64,000 nt of DNA, from positions 744,001 through 808,000 of the forward strand of contig CACVBU010001154.1 of assembly GCA_902728285.1 (NCBI GenBank). The letters are read 5' to 3'. Shown here piece after piece: positions 63,420 to 64,000 of this stretch (within the stretch, counting starts at the first letter, position 1; every line of letters begins with the position of its first letter). The notes beneath the pieces were generated by a model. That model did no database searches. It was given only the letters and a program-made list of their open reading frames with translations, and was not told where the DNA came from. Origin of the DNA: Clytia hemisphaerica (taxonomy: Eukaryota > Cnidaria > Hydrozoa > Leptothecata > Clytiidae). A program made the position numbers and the translations under genes.

Positions 63420-64000
63420 TGATTATGACCCGTGGAAAAAGACAAATCCTTTGACTTGGTGTGCAACATTTTGTTTCAATCCCTAGCCGGACCATACCAA
63501 CGATCAAAAAAATGATAATTGATACTTGATGCAGCTCTCCCTACCTTTGAATATACGGCTACACAACAAATTGAAAATTGAAATCGAGATTAGATGTTTG
63601 ATACTCAAAGTTTCACGCAACTTTTCGTTACGATCTTCAGTCAAAAAATTCTGTACTAAAAATTCGTTTTAAGTTTTTACAAAGATATACTGTGCATGCA
63701 TTATAAAGTCTTCGTCAAAATAATTGACGTCATTTCAGTCTTTTGTGGAGTTTGAGGGTGAACTTTTATTCACATGCTGACATTTCGAATCAGTTCATTC
63801 CTTGAATTTAACAGTTTCTCGGGTTGGTCGAATGTAGCCTGGAGATCCGTGCTATGATTTCTTATTCTATATACTGATGGCAAAATATATAGCATGGTAT
63901 GGGCTGAGAGTTTGAATCTCCCAGATCCTAATAACGGTTGAAAAAATAGCCAATCAAATTTTGTTATTCTTAGAGAAAGTGCAACTTCCGAAATTTGGTT
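63420..64000. other. SCP2 intron 4, start
   Basis: AT-rich intron sequence to the window end. No further exon or element recognised. Confidence 0.4.

Overview
The window is a piece of an animal (metazoan) nuclear genome: AT-rich, with spliced genes (GT-AG introns, phase-consistent exons) and about as much transposon-derived DNA as anything else. A spliced membralin gene, a spliced SCP2/SCP-x gene and an interferon-regulatory-factor (IRF) DNA-binding domain together point to a non-ecdysozoan invertebrate. The style of the BEL/Pao retrotransposon would fit a cnidarian or similar lineage, but I cannot fix the phylum from sequence alone.

Layout. (1) 1-4613, plus strand: the last five or six exons of a gene I do not recognise, encoding a charged, Ser/Lys/Asp-rich C-terminus. 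(2) 4.6-20.6 kb: no gene found; hairpins, MITE-like elements, an inverted pair of repeats carrying an 11-bp simple satellite, a cluster of CG-rich palindromes, and a 1.64-kb direct tandem duplication. (3) 20684-21883, minus strand: a single-exon IRF gene with a complete tryptophan pentad and a cluster of interferon-stimulated-response-element (ISRE) matches just upstream of its start. (4) 22.2-32.3 kb: mostly repeats, one TIR element flanked by TA, a tRNA-derived SINE, an unassigned 106-codon ORF and a duplicated coding-like fragment. (5) 32311-42169, plus strand: membralin (TMEM259), eleven coding exons that join in one frame to 814 residues. (6) 42.2-45.3 kb: intergenic repeats. (7) 45278 to the end, plus strand: first four coding exons of SCP2/SCP-x, a peroxisomal thiolase/sterol carrier protein. 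Its first intron is 15.8 kb.

The SCP2 intron holds a nested transposon stack: a roughly 2.9-kb element with GGGCTATTC termini was entered by a BEL/Pao LTR retrotransposon (46635-53221, 5-bp target duplication, nearly identical LTRs), and also contains a tail-to-tail pair of TIR elements, one of which carries a hAT-like element. The BEL/Pao copy lacks the reverse-transcriptase core and the integrase zinc-binding region, so it was probably mobilised in trans.

The genes are not an operon or pathway. The most biologically interesting signal is the IRF gene with consensus ISREs at its own 5' end, which suggests autoregulation. Exon limits are hand calls from splice motifs, reading phase and remembered family sequences; no alignment or expression data were available.
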